A DNA stretch of 64,000 nt, from NCBI RefSeq assembly GCF_028331445.1, contig NZ_JAQMHX010000003.1:62001-126000 (forward strand), given 5' to 3'. Under the pieces are notes generated by a model that ran no database searches, was not told where the DNA came from, and saw only the letters and a list, made by a program, of their open reading frames with translations. Both the position numbers and the translations under genes were made by a program. How positions within the stretch are numbered: the first letter of the stretch is position 1; each line of letters begins with the position of its first letter. Below, one piece after another: positions 36,001 through 44,343 of the stretch. This DNA is from Candidatus Phyllobacterium onerii. Lineage in GTDB: Bacteria; Pseudomonadota; Alphaproteobacteria; Rhizobiales; Rhizobiaceae.

Positions 36001-36789
36001 CGAATTGAGCACGACAGAAGGCGGCGCCTCGGCGAAAATGCTCTCTAGCGTCGCCACAGATACTGGATCTTTCAGGCTGGAAACGAAAACCGGTAGAGGG
36101 TTGAGCCCCTTGGCTTTCAGCGCATCGATCAAAGCTTCGACCGGCTGCGTCTGCCCGCTCTGCACCAGTGCGCGGTAAAAACAGATGGCAACGACCGATG
36201 CATCATCCTGCCATTGTCCACGCAATTCTTCCAGCGATGGCGCGGCGCGGCCCGGCCACCACAACCCGGCTTTCAAAAGCGGCGCTGCGTCCTGCGGCTT
36301 ATCCTTGCCATCGATCAGTGATCCACAATAATCGAGGAAACGTAGGGCGTTCTGTGCGCCCCCCTCCAGCAGATAGTGCCAGAGCGCATCGCGATCCTGT
36401 CGTGAAATCGTTGAAAACCGGTCCAGCCCCGGGTCCGGCTTATCGTCACCTGGCAGCACCGCAAGCTGTACCTTGTGATTGATCGCGCAAGCATGCAACG
36501 CTTCCAGCCCGTAAGGCCAATAGCTTTCACCGCCGAGGATCCGCACCACGATAAGCTTTGCATGACGTGCCGTGCGCTCGACATAAGCGTCGACAGACAT
36601 GGGATGCACTAAGGCCATCATATTGGCGAGGCGCAACGATACGGCATCGTTTTGTCGCCTGGCGGAGCTAAGGCTTGCGAGTTCCGTGTCAGCGGCAGAG
36701 AGAAACAGCACATCTCCCGGCGTCTGGCCGAGGTCTATAGCCTCGGTGCCTTCAGCTATCGTGCCTTTCTGGGCAAGCAGGAGATGCAT
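33061..36789 (-). CDS. cobN: Cobaltochelatase large subunit CobN
   Basis: The large H subunit of the ATP-dependent CobNST cobaltochelatase, which inserts cobalt into hydrogenobyrinic acid a,c-diamide. From the ATG at 36789 the protein has 1242 residues; the longer upstream frame lacks homology, and AGGA lies seven bases before this ATG. It begins [21 protein letters not shown] and contains [20 protein letters not shown], the family core, followed by [25 protein letters not shown]-type sequence. CobS and CobT are not in the window. It starts 11 bases after cobW. Confidence 0.95.
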   Translation of the reverse strand: [1242 protein letters not shown]

Positions 36790-36800
36790 CTGGTTTCCTA

Positions 36801-37853
36801 TCAGGCCGCTGCGGCATTCATCGCAGTGGTGATCCCGGCGGTGTCGATGTCGTGCAAACCGATCACCACGAGCCGCGTCTGACGCTCTTCGCCGGGGTTC
36901 CAACTGCGATCGAAATAATGTTCGATCCGTGAACCGACTGCCTGAATTACCAGACGCATCGGCTTGCCGGGAACATCGACGAAGCCCTTGAGCCGCAAGA
37001 CGTCATGATCGGCAATCACTGCTTTGAGCTTTTCGACAAATGATTTCGGCTCGGTCACCGGCCCAAGTCCCACGACAAAGCTTTCGAACTCGTCGTGGTC
37101 ATGCTCTTCACCCGCCGCATGCTCCATCTCGTGATGCGACCGGCGATTGGCGATGTCTTCCTCGGTGCCGACACCAAGGCCGAGCAACAATTCATTGCTG
37201 AGCTTGCCGTAGCTTGCTGAAACCATGTTGAGCGAACGCGAGGATCGGCTTTGCACATCACCGCGAACGCTCGTCAACTGCGCATCGCTGATCAAATCTG
37301 TCTTGTTCAACACGATAAGATCGGCTGCGCGGATCTGGTCTTCGAATAGCTCTTCCAGCGGACTGTCATGATCAAGCGATTCATCCTGTTCGCGTTGCGC
37401 GTCGACCTTGTCATGATCGTCGGCAAAACGTCCCTCCGAAACCGCGGCTGCGTCGATGACAGTCACCACACCATCGACAGTCACTTGTGTCTTGATCTCC
37501 GGCCAGTTGAACGCGGCAACCAGTGGCTGCGGCAGGGCCAATCCCGAGGTCTCGATGACGATGTGATCGAAGCGATCCGGCCGATCCAAAAGCTTGGTCA
37601 TGGTCGGAATGAAATCATCGGCAACGGTACAGCAGATGCAGCCATTGTTCAGTTCGATCATATCCTCGTCGCGGCATGCCTCGATCCCGCAACCTTTGAG
37701 CAAGTTGCCGTCAACGCCTAGATCGCCAAATTCGTTGATGATCAAGGCAATACGCTTGCCATTGGCATTTTCAAGGAGATTGCGGATCATCGTCGTCTTG
37801 CCCGAACCGAGAAAGCCGGTGATGACCGTTGCCGGAATCTTTTGACCCTGCAT
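36801..37853 (-). CDS. cobW: CobW, metal-chaperone GTPase of the cobalamin pathway
   Basis: A 350-residue G3E P-loop GTPase thought to deliver cobalt to CobNST. It has VITGFLGSGKTTMIRNLL (P-loop, residues about 10-27), the metal-binding CxCC in NNGCICCTV (about 70-78), SGLALPQP, and NKTD. Two His/Asp-rich stretches (HDKVDAQREQDESLDHD and HHEMEHAAGEEHDHDEFE) could bind additional metal. The adjacency to cobN supports the CobW rather than zinc-chaperone assignment. Four bases separate it from cobP. Confidence 0.94.
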   Translation of the reverse strand: MQGQKIPATVITGFLGSGKTTMIRNLLENANGKRIALIINEFGDLGVDGNLLKGCGIEACRDEDMIELNNGCICCTVADDFIPTMTKLLDRPDRFDHIVIETSGLALPQPLVAAFNWPEIKTQVTVDGVVTVIDAAAVSEGRFADDHDKVDAQREQDESLDHDSPLEELFEDQIRAADLIVLNKTDLISDAQLTSVRGDVQSRSSRSLNMVSASYGKLSNELLLGLGVGTEEDIANRRSHHEMEHAAGEEHDHDEFESFVVGLGPVTEPKSFVEKLKAVIADHDVLRLKGFVDVPGKPMRLVIQAVGSRIEHYFDRSWNPGEERQTRLVVIGLHDIDTAGITTAMNAAAA

Positions 37854-37857
37854 GGTG

Positions 37858-38379
37858 TTATCCCTTCATTTTGAGCGGCAGTCCTGCTGCTACGAAATAG
37901 ACCTGAGCCGCAGCACCTGCCACGGCTTGATGGAGTCGGCCTGCATGGTCGCGAAAGTCGCGCGCCATGCGGTTTTCTGGAACGATGCCAAGACCCACCT
38001 CATTGGAGACCAGCACCACGGCACCCTCCAATTCTCTCAGCGCCGCAACAAGCCGCGCTGTCTCTGTTTCGATATCTTTCTCAGACATCATCAGGTTGGT
38101 GAGCCACAAGGTCAGACAATCGACAAGAACGGCACGGTTGCCGATGCACTCTCTTTGCAGCACACTGACCAGATCAAGTGGTTCTTCAATGGTTGTCCAG
38201 GAGCCGCCGCGCCGTTGCTTGTGCTGCGCTATTCTCTCTGACATTTCATCGTCCCATGCTCCGCCAGTAGCAAGATAGACCGCATCCATACCGGACGTTT
38301 CGATCAACCCCTCGGCAAAAGAGGATTTACCGGAACGCGCGCCGCCCAAAACAAAGGTTGTTCTGCGTTCCAGTTGCAT
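37858..38379 (-). CDS. cobP: Adenosylcobinamide kinase/guanylyltransferase CobP (CobU)
   Basis: A bifunctional enzyme of the nucleotide-loop assembly (173 residues). It has the P-loop [39 protein letters not shown] (with the guanylylated His) and [14 protein letters not shown]. The start is set at 38379 because its ATG overlaps the cbtA stop by one base (TGATG); a longer frame exists but would extend into cbtA. It activates cobinamide phosphate for lower-ligand attachment by CobS-type synthase, which is not in the window. Confidence 0.94.
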   Translation of the reverse strand: MQLERRTTFVLGGARSGKSSFAEGLIETSGMDAVYLATGGAWDDEMSERIAQHKQRRGGSWTTIEEPLDLVSVLQRECIGNRAVLVDCLTLWLTNLMMSEKDIETETARLVAALRELEGAVVLVSNEVGLGIVPENRMARDFRDHAGRLHQAVAGAAAQVYFVAAGLPLKMKG

Positions 38380-39104
38380 CAGGCATCCAGCTCCGATTGC
38401 GCGTAGTGTTGAATGGCCCAACCAAGCGCGGTTCCAAGCACCACCCAGAAGAACAGGTTGGTTGCCAGTGTCGACACGGCAAATTCGGAAGCCAATGTCG
38501 GCGGTACGCTGGACGTAAGATCGTCGGCTTCAGGAGCACCATAGATATGCGGAGCCACGATCAGCGCTATGCCCAGCACCTTTGCCCAGATCTCGTCGCG
38601 AAGCACGATGAAATAAACGCCGCCTGCCGTCAGCAGAACTGTAATCAGCCACCATGCCTGCCTTGTTGCGAGGTCTGCGGCGGGCATTGCCGGCAATTCC
38701 GGCGCTAGGCTGAATGCAGGCGCAAGATTGAAAATAAAGAAGCCTGCAAGACCCCAATAGATACCATTTTGCAGCGTGATCCTGCGACCCAGAAAAAGCG
38801 CGGCAGCCCCTGTGATGAGGGCAAAGCCAGCACCGGCAACGAGATTGATCAGCAGCGTATTCCCAAAGCGGCCGAATGGAAGCGCAGGGCTTGCCTCTTC
38901 TTCATGTTCGTGCGGGGCTACGGCAGCGGGTGCAGCCGCAGTCGCCGCCGCGGCAGCGTCATTGCTATGTTCATGACCGCCGGCGTTTTCATATTCCTCG
39001 GCATGCAGAATAAGCGGAACATTCCGCACGTACATCGCCGGTGTCAAAAGAATACCGGCAAACAGACCGGCTACGATGGTAGCCAGAAGATATTTAACCA
39101 ACAT
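38379..39104 (-). CDS. cbtA: Cobalt transporter subunit CbtA
   Basis: A 241-residue membrane protein with about five to six helices, of the CbtA family associated with B12 riboswitches. It begins [20 protein letters not shown] and has an Ala-rich loop flanked by His-rich pieces (GGHEHSND and APHEHEEE, residues about 43-75) that could bind cobalt, then [14 protein letters not shown] and a C-terminal pass. GGAG lies eight bases before the ATG at 39104; a GTG at 39113 is the alternative. It is followed directly by cobP and preceded by cbtB after 126 bases. Confidence 0.9.
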   Translation of the reverse strand: MLVKYLLATIVAGLFAGILLTPAMYVRNVPLILHAEEYENAGGHEHSNDAAAAATAAAPAAVAPHEHEEEASPALPFGRFGNTLLINLVAGAGFALITGAAALFLGRRITLQNGIYWGLAGFFIFNLAPAFSLAPELPAMPAADLATRQAWWLITVLLTAGGVYFIVLRDEIWAKVLGIALIVAPHIYGAPEADDLTSSVPPTLASEFAVSTLATNLFFWVVLGTALGWAIQHYAQSELDA

Positions 39105-39230
39105 GGAATTCACTCCCCGATCCCTAAAGCGAGACGCCGGGTACCTGAAAAAGGCCCCGGACCAAACAAATTGTAATTTTTCAATGCGTAAGAGCAGATA
39201 GCTGAATCGTCTATTCAGCTAGTGAAAAGC

Positions 39231-39410
39231 TCAATGGCAGGGAAATCCATATGAATGGCGGGTGTCGTGCGCGGTATCATGCAACGTTTCGGAGTGCGAA
39301 AGACCGACACCGTAAATGATGAACACGCCGAGCATAAGCGAAAACACCGCCGTGGTCAGACGCGATGCGAGCGGGAGAGAAATCGTAGTCGAAGTACGAG
39401 TAGCAGCCAT
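39231..39410 (-). CDS. cbtB: Cobalt transporter subunit CbtB
   Basis: A 59-residue single-helix protein that works with CbtA in cobalt uptake. It has the transmembrane segment LTTAVFSLMLGVFIIYGVGL and the conserved C-terminal His cluster (SHSETLHDTAHDTRHSYGFPCH region), a likely metal site. GGAGG lies six bases before the ATG at 39410. It is the first gene behind the cobalamin riboswitch. Confidence 0.9.
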   Translation of the reverse strand: MAATRTSTTISLPLASRLTTAVFSLMLGVFIIYGVGLSHSETLHDTAHDTRHSYGFPCH

Positions 39411-39464
39411 AACAACCTCCGTGCAGGGCCAGAAGGGACAATCCCCTTCGGTTTTGGGCACTAT

Positions 39465-39690
39465 TGCCCTATGACTGGCAGGTCTCCTGGCTCGCGGGTC
39501 GTAAGATCAATGCCGCCTTCCCGGTTTCCCAGTGGCTGCCATCAGCTTTCGCTTCTGGCGCTGACATTGACCCTCGCCGTTCTACAGTCGCGGGGTCGGC
39601 TGCGGTTAGGTCGCCCTGATGGGTACGGCCGTCGCATTCCCTTTTGATCCCTTGGCCTTTGGCCGATATCGGGAACCAATCATTGCCGTG
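39465..39690 (-). promoter_or_regulatory. Cobalamin (B12) riboswitch upstream of cbtB
   Basis: On the minus strand the leader contains the B12 box GAGCCAGGAGACCTGCCA (39476-39493), the core GCAGCCGACCCCGCGACTGT about 100 bases 5' of it, and GGGAATGCGACGG further 5', in the order of the known aptamer. The adjacent downstream gene is cbtB, whose start lies about 65 bases past the B12 box. It should repress cbtB-cbtA and, by read-through, cobP-cobW-cobN-cobO when adenosylcobalamin is plentiful. The outer boundaries are approximate. Confidence 0.93.
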
Positions 39691-39752
39691 ACGTTATTCA
39701 CCAAGCGCCATGAATGTCAAACGAAACTGCGACACCAACCGCTGCTGCCGCG

Positions 39753-41210
39753 TCATCGCTGTGATTTGAGCGCGAGCAGGTCGATATCAAGCACTTCAGA
39801 CAGTTGGCCGGCTATGGAATCGAGAGCCTGGTCTACCCCTGCACGATAATCGAGCGCGTCCGCAGCAATTCCCATGGATTGTAAAAATGCCGCCCGGAAG
39901 CCATCGTCTACGAACAACCCGTGCAAATAGCTGCCAAAAACTTTGCCGTCCCTGGAGGCAGCACCGTCAGCTGTGCCATTGACACGCACTGTTGGCCGCT
40001 CGCAGTCCGGTCCCGTTGTTCTACCAAGGTGAATCTCGTACCCCTTCAATGGCAAGTCGAATTGCAGCGAATGTGCCTCTACGTTGCGCACCGTCTTTTC
40101 CGGTTCCATGACCGTATGGACATCGAGGTGACCGAGACCTTCTACTTCCGTGACATTTCCTTCAATCCCGTCGGGATCACGCACCGTCCGACCGAGCATT
40201 TGATATCCACCGCAGACGCCAATGATATGGCCGCCGCGCCGCCTGTGCATATCAAGATCTCGGTCCCAGCCATTTTCCTTGAAGCGCAAGAGATCGCCAA
40301 TCGTGGATTTGGAACCGGGAATGATCACAAGTCCGGCATCCGCAGGCAGCCGTTCGCCGCTTCTTACCATGACCACGTCCACCAGCGGCTCTGCCATCAG
40401 TGGATCGAGATCATCAAAGTTAGCAATCCGGTCGAGGATAGGGACGGCAACCTTGAGTGCACGACCCTCGCCTTTGACCAGGCGTTCCAGCACGACTGAA
40501 TCCTCGGCGGGTAACCGCGAGGCATCCTTCAACCATGGCACGATGCCGAACGACGGCCAGCCAGTAAATTGCGTTATGGACTTGAGTCCATCATCGAACA
40601 ACGAAATATCGCCGCGAAACTTGTTGATGATATAGCCAATGATCATGTCACGATCTTGCCGCTCCAGAATGGCATGAGTCCCGACAATCGAGGCGATCAC
40701 GCCACCCCGGTCAATATCGCCGACGAGCACGACAGGCACTTTGGCACGAGTGGCAAAGCCCATATTGGCGATATCGCCAGCGCGTAGATTGATTTCCGCA
40801 GGCGATCCCGCCCCCTCGACGATGACAAGATCCGCACCGTCTCGCACAATGTCCCAGGACTCCATCACCGCATCAAGCAGTTGTGACTTGAATTTCTGAT
40901 AGTCGCGGCCCTTGGCCTGCCCCCAGACCTTGCCCTGCACGATGATCTGGCTGCCGGTTTCAGATTGCGGTTTTAAAAGCACTGGGTTCATATGCACCGA
41001 TGAAGGCACGCCGCAAGCCAGTGCCTGCAGCCATTGCGCCCGGCCGATCTCGCCGCCATCGTCGCTGACCGCGGCATTGTTGGACATGTTCTGTGGCTTG
41101 AAGGGCCGCACCTTCAAGCCGCGATTGCGCGCAAGCCGGCAAAGTCCCGCCACGAGGACCGATTTCCCAACATCAGAGCCAGTTCCCTGCAACATGATTG
41201 CGTGCGTCAT
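39753..41210 (-). CDS. cobQ: Adenosylcobyric acid synthase CobQ
   Basis: A glutamine-dependent amidotransferase (485 residues) that amidates the b, d, e and g side chains. It opens with IMLQGTGSDVGKSVLVAGLCR (P-loop), then RPFKPQNMSNNAAV, and its glutaminase domain carries IIGVCGGYQMLGR (Cys nucleophile) and GSYLHGLF (His). The ATG at 41210 begins the conserved THAIMLQGTGS; the longer upstream frame adds 14 unconserved residues. It lies upstream of the riboswitch on the same strand, so it has its own promoter in the 107-bp gap to the divergent acyl-CoA dehydrogenase. Confidence 0.95.
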   Translation of the reverse strand: MTHAIMLQGTGSDVGKSVLVAGLCRLARNRGLKVRPFKPQNMSNNAAVSDDGGEIGRAQWLQALACGVPSSVHMNPVLLKPQSETGSQIIVQGKVWGQAKGRDYQKFKSQLLDAVMESWDIVRDGADLVIVEGAGSPAEINLRAGDIANMGFATRAKVPVVLVGDIDRGGVIASIVGTHAILERQDRDMIIGYIINKFRGDISLFDDGLKSITQFTGWPSFGIVPWLKDASRLPAEDSVVLERLVKGEGRALKVAVPILDRIANFDDLDPLMAEPLVDVVMVRSGERLPADAGLVIIPGSKSTIGDLLRFKENGWDRDLDMHRRRGGHIIGVCGGYQMLGRTVRDPDGIEGNVTEVEGLGHLDVHTVMEPEKTVRNVEAHSLQFDLPLKGYEIHLGRTTGPDCERPTVRVNGTADGAASRDGKVFGSYLHGLFVDDGFRAAFLQSMGIAADALDYRAGVDQALDSIAGQLSEVLDIDLLALKSQR

Positions 41211-41317
41211 GGGCTTTGAGTAGCGGATATGTCTTTCTCTTCCTAGCCCCACCGAAGACGTTGCGCCACTTGGTGCTTGGGATAGAGTGGACGGAACAAG
41301 AATACAGGGAGGTTACC

Positions 41318-42484
41318 ATGGACACGCTGGTCGATTCGGCTACCGGTCAATTCGAGCTGAACGAGGACCAACTGGCAATCCAGGACATGGCCCGCGCGTT
41401 TGCCGCTGATCGTGTTGCATCCAATGCGCTCGCCTGGGATCGCGAAAAGCATTTTCCGGCGGATGTAATTCGTGAAACCGGTCCGCTTGGAATGGGCGGT
41501 ATCTACGTGCGCGAAGATGTGGGCGGTTCAGGGCTGAAGCGGCTCGATGCCGTTCTGATTTTCGAAGCCCTGTCGGCGGCTTGCCCTGCATTCTCGGCGT
41601 TCATATCCATCCACAATATGGGGACATGGATGATTGATCTCTTTGGCAACGAGGAACAGCGTCTGCGCTTTGTACCGAAATTGACGTCCATGGAGTGGTT
41701 GGCCAGCTATTGCCTGACTGAACCCAATTCTGGTTCCGATGCCGCAGCACTGAAGACGCGCGCGGTGCGCGACGGCGATGAGTATGTGCTCAACGGTGCC
41801 AAGCAGTTTATCTCAGGCGCTGGCGACTCCGACGTTTACGTGACAATGGTACGGACCGGCGAGGACGGACCGAAAGGCATTTCAGCGCTTGTAATCCCGA
41901 AAGACGCCCCCGGTCTTTCGTTCGGTGCAAACGAGTTCAAGATGGGGTGGAACGCTCAATCGACAAGGCAAGTCATATTCGACAATTGCCGGGTTCCAGT
42001 GTCAAACCGTCTTGGCGAGGAAGGCGACGGCTTCAAGATTGCCATGGGTGGCCTCGATGGCGGACGTCTCAATATTGCGGCCTGCTCTCTCGGCGGTGCA
42101 CAGTCGGCGCTGGACAAAGCCGTAGCCTATGCCTCCGAGCGCAAGGCCTTTGGCAAGGCGATCAACCAGTTCCAGGCGTTACAGTTCAAGCTTGCTGATA
42201 TGGAGACCGATCTTTCTGCGGCACGGATGCTGCTCTACACGGCTGCATCGAAGCTCGACCGGAAGGCGCATGACGCCTCGAAATGGTCAGCCATGGCTAA
42301 GCGCTTCGTTACAGATGTGGGCTTCGATGTCGCCAATGACGCGCTGCAGATCCATGGCGGTTATGGCTATCTGCATGATTATGGCATCGAGAAGATCGTT
42401 CGTGATCTACGTGTCCACCAGATACTCGAAGGAACGAATGAAATCATGCGCGTCATCATCTCACGGCATATGACCAGTCACTAA
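41318..42484 (+). CDS. Acyl-CoA dehydrogenase, isobutyryl-CoA dehydrogenase type
   Basis: An FAD-dependent acyl-CoA dehydrogenase (388 residues). It has YCLTEPNSGSDAAALKTRA (flavin contact), the C-terminal QIHGGYGYLHDYGIEKIVRD block and the catalytic-Glu region QILEGTNEIMRVIISR. It is followed 25 bases later by 3-hydroxyisobutyrate dehydrogenase, which points to valine breakdown, where isobutyryl-CoA is oxidised to methacrylyl-CoA. GGGAGG lies six bases before the ATG at 41318. Confidence 0.88.
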   Translation: MDTLVDSATGQFELNEDQLAIQDMARAFAADRVASNALAWDREKHFPADVIRETGPLGMGGIYVREDVGGSGLKRLDAVLIFEALSAACPAFSAFISIHNMGTWMIDLFGNEEQRLRFVPKLTSMEWLASYCLTEPNSGSDAAALKTRAVRDGDEYVLNGAKQFISGAGDSDVYVTMVRTGEDGPKGISALVIPKDAPGLSFGANEFKMGWNAQSTRQVIFDNCRVPVSNRLGEEGDGFKIAMGGLDGGRLNIAACSLGGAQSALDKAVAYASERKAFGKAINQFQALQFKLADMETDLSAARMLLYTAASKLDRKAHDASKWSAMAKRFVTDVGFDVANDALQIHGGYGYLHDYGIEKIVRDLRVHQILEGTNEIMRVIISRHMTSH

Positions 42485-42509
42485 ACAATTTCATCAGGAG
42501 AAAACTGCA

Positions 42510-43400
42510 ATGGCGACTGTCGCTTTTATTGGTCTCGGGCACATGGGCAATCCTATGGCGGCCAATCTTGTCAAAGCGGGACAAAAGGTGCTGGGCTTCG
42601 ATCTGCTGCCGGAAAACCTTGAAACAGCCCGAGGGAACGGCGTGGATGTTACAGACAGCGCCGAAACAGCGGTCGCTGAAGCCGATGTCGTCATCACGAT
42701 GCTTCCTGCAGGCAAACACGTGTTGACGGTTTATGAAGCTGTTGCAAAAAAAGCGCGAAAAGGCACGCTTTTCATAGATTCTTCCACAATAGACGTCGAC
42801 TCGGCGCGAAATGCTCACGAGATTGCTCAAGCGAATGGGCTGCTTTCGGTCGATGCACCGGTCTCCGGCGGTATTGGTGGCGCAGCGGCTGGCACGTTGA
42901 CGTTCATGGTTGGTGGCAGCGCTGAAGCATTTGCGAAAGCTGAACCCATTCTTAAACCCATGGCGGGCCGTATCGTCCATTGCGGCGAAGCCGGCAACGG
43001 ACAAGCCGCAAAGATCTGCAACAACATGATCCTCGGCATCTCGATGATCGGTGTCAGCGAGGCCTTCACGCTGGCGGAAAAACTTGGCCTCTCACATCAA
43101 GCGCTATTTGACGTATCCTCAACTTCATCCGGGCAATGTTGGTCGCTGACCACATACTGTCCGGTGCCTGGCCCGGTTGCGACTTCTCCAGCCAATAATG
43201 GCTATAAGCCGGGGTTTGCTGCAGCTCTGATGTTGAAGGACTTGAAGCTGTCGCAGGAAGCCGCCGCGAGCGTAGGAGCAGCGACACCTCTTGGCGCCCA
43301 TGCCGAAGAGCTCTATGCGGCGTTCAATTCAGCTGGCAATGAGGGTTCTGATTTTTCAGCAATTGTAAATTTCTTGCGCGAATCCAACCGCGGTAACTGA
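42510..43400 (+). CDS. mmsB: 3-hydroxyisobutyrate dehydrogenase
   Basis: A beta-hydroxyacid dehydrogenase (296 residues) that oxidises 3-hydroxyisobutyrate to methylmalonate semialdehyde with NAD+. It shows AFIGLGHMGNPMAANLVKAG (dinucleotide fold), SVDAPVSGGIGGAAAGTL (substrate loop) and the catalytic Lys in GNGQAAKICNNMILG. C-terminal PASNNY-type sequence (SPANNGYKPGF) is typical of HIBADH. It probably forms a valine-degradation operon with the upstream dehydrogenase. The intermediate hydratase and hydrolase are not present here. Confidence 0.93.
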   Translation: MATVAFIGLGHMGNPMAANLVKAGQKVLGFDLLPENLETARGNGVDVTDSAETAVAEADVVITMLPAGKHVLTVYEAVAKKARKGTLFIDSSTIDVDSARNAHEIAQANGLLSVDAPVSGGIGGAAAGTLTFMVGGSAEAFAKAEPILKPMAGRIVHCGEAGNGQAAKICNNMILGISMIGVSEAFTLAEKLGLSHQALFDVSSTSSGQCWSLTTYCPVPGPVATSPANNGYKPGFAAALMLKDLKLSQEAAASVGAATPLGAHAEELYAAFNSAGNEGSDFSAIVNFLRESNRGN

Positions 43401-43584
43401 AAACACAGAGCAAGCTCTCAGAAAACCTCCAAATTTAGATTTGCTTAAGCACTCGCTAACCTCGCGGTAACGATGTCCGGTTAAAACTTTACAGGTAAGC
43501 AGACCAAGACCCTGCTTGCCTGCTCCGGATCAGGTACTGCGTACCGGAGTTGCTGCTTCTTCGAACTATATCCAGTATAAAAAG

Positions 43585-43618
43585 ACCGCACTGTTCCACC
43601 CGGACAGGGCGGTTTTTT
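43585..43618 (+). terminator. Intrinsic terminator downstream of mmsB
   Basis: ACCGC pairs with GCGGT (43585-43589 with 43609-43613) and CTGTTCC with GGACAG, followed by TTTTTT. On the other strand the stem is followed by TCTTTTT, so it may stop transcription in both directions. It lies about 185 bases past the mmsB stop. Confidence 0.75.
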
Positions 43619-43643
43619 ATGCTCCGGTTCCGGATGCAAAGAA

Positions 43644-43673
43644 AAAACCGCCGCCTGAAAAGGCAGCGGTTTT
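43644..43673. terminator. Second symmetrical hairpin terminator
   Basis: AAAACCGC-C-GCCT pairs with AGGC-A-GCGGTTTT around a GAAA loop. A-run and T-run flanks make it suitable as a bidirectional terminator. It is 30 bases after the first one; the tandem pair insulates mmsB from the importer operon. Confidence 0.75.
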
Positions 43674-44343
43674 GCTTATATCAGCTTGTGAATCAGCCCG
43701 CCGAACGTGTCCAGATGAACGAAAGAGCCGACGCCACACCGCTCCTCGCGTTGTTCGATGGCGCATTGCGTTTTTCGGTGGCATTCCACGAAATGTGAAC
43801 GCGGTTATTGCGGTTGAAAATGTAGAGCATTCCTGCACCTCGAAGAGAAAACTGTTGTTGCCTCTCAAATGCGCTACTTGCCTGAAATTTGATCAGGAAA
43901 ATTCGCCATGGCGTGTCGCATTTTCTGCATTCAATCGAGCGAGTTTGCATGGCAGGCATGCGGAAATCGCTTGCCTGCGTACGATTGTGCCGTTGGCGAC
44001 CGAATAACTGCATGGCGCGAACAGAGGAGCTCGCCGCACAATCGCAATCTGGCAAGCGCAACGCTTCCAAATGAATTGATAAAGGAAATTGTCTAAGGCG
44101 TTGATCTTTCATCTATTGGTTTGTTACGATGCCCGGATGAACATTGTGCATTGGTCCTCATTCATTGTTCCGGCGTCGTTATATCGACAGGCCTTGTCGC
44201 GATGCACCGCATTTATTCAAGGAAAGCATTGCATTCTGCCGGGATAAGGATGCCAAATGGCACATAAGCGAACAACTGGGTAGGACAGTACCAAGTTAGA
44301 ATTCGTATTCGGGTGAACTGTCAAAGAGTGGGAGATAAAGCAC

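Larger units (their letters stand above)
43401..44343. other. 943-bp non-coding region with two hairpin terminators; possible small RNA
   Basis: No convincing protein gene is seen in this gap between mmsB and the betaine-type binding protein. The part from about 43480 to 43620 contains a stem (GCTCCGG...CCGGAG, about 43520-43550) followed by an intrinsic terminator, which is the layout of a small RNA or a long 3' UTR. The rest (43680-44343) shows only chance frames and should hold the promoter of the ABC importer operon. Confidence 0.4.

Noticed and set aside
43516-44007. 163-residue plus-strand frame downstream of mmsB
   Set aside because: It runs through two intrinsic terminators and has no domain; the region fits non-coding RNA or promoter better.
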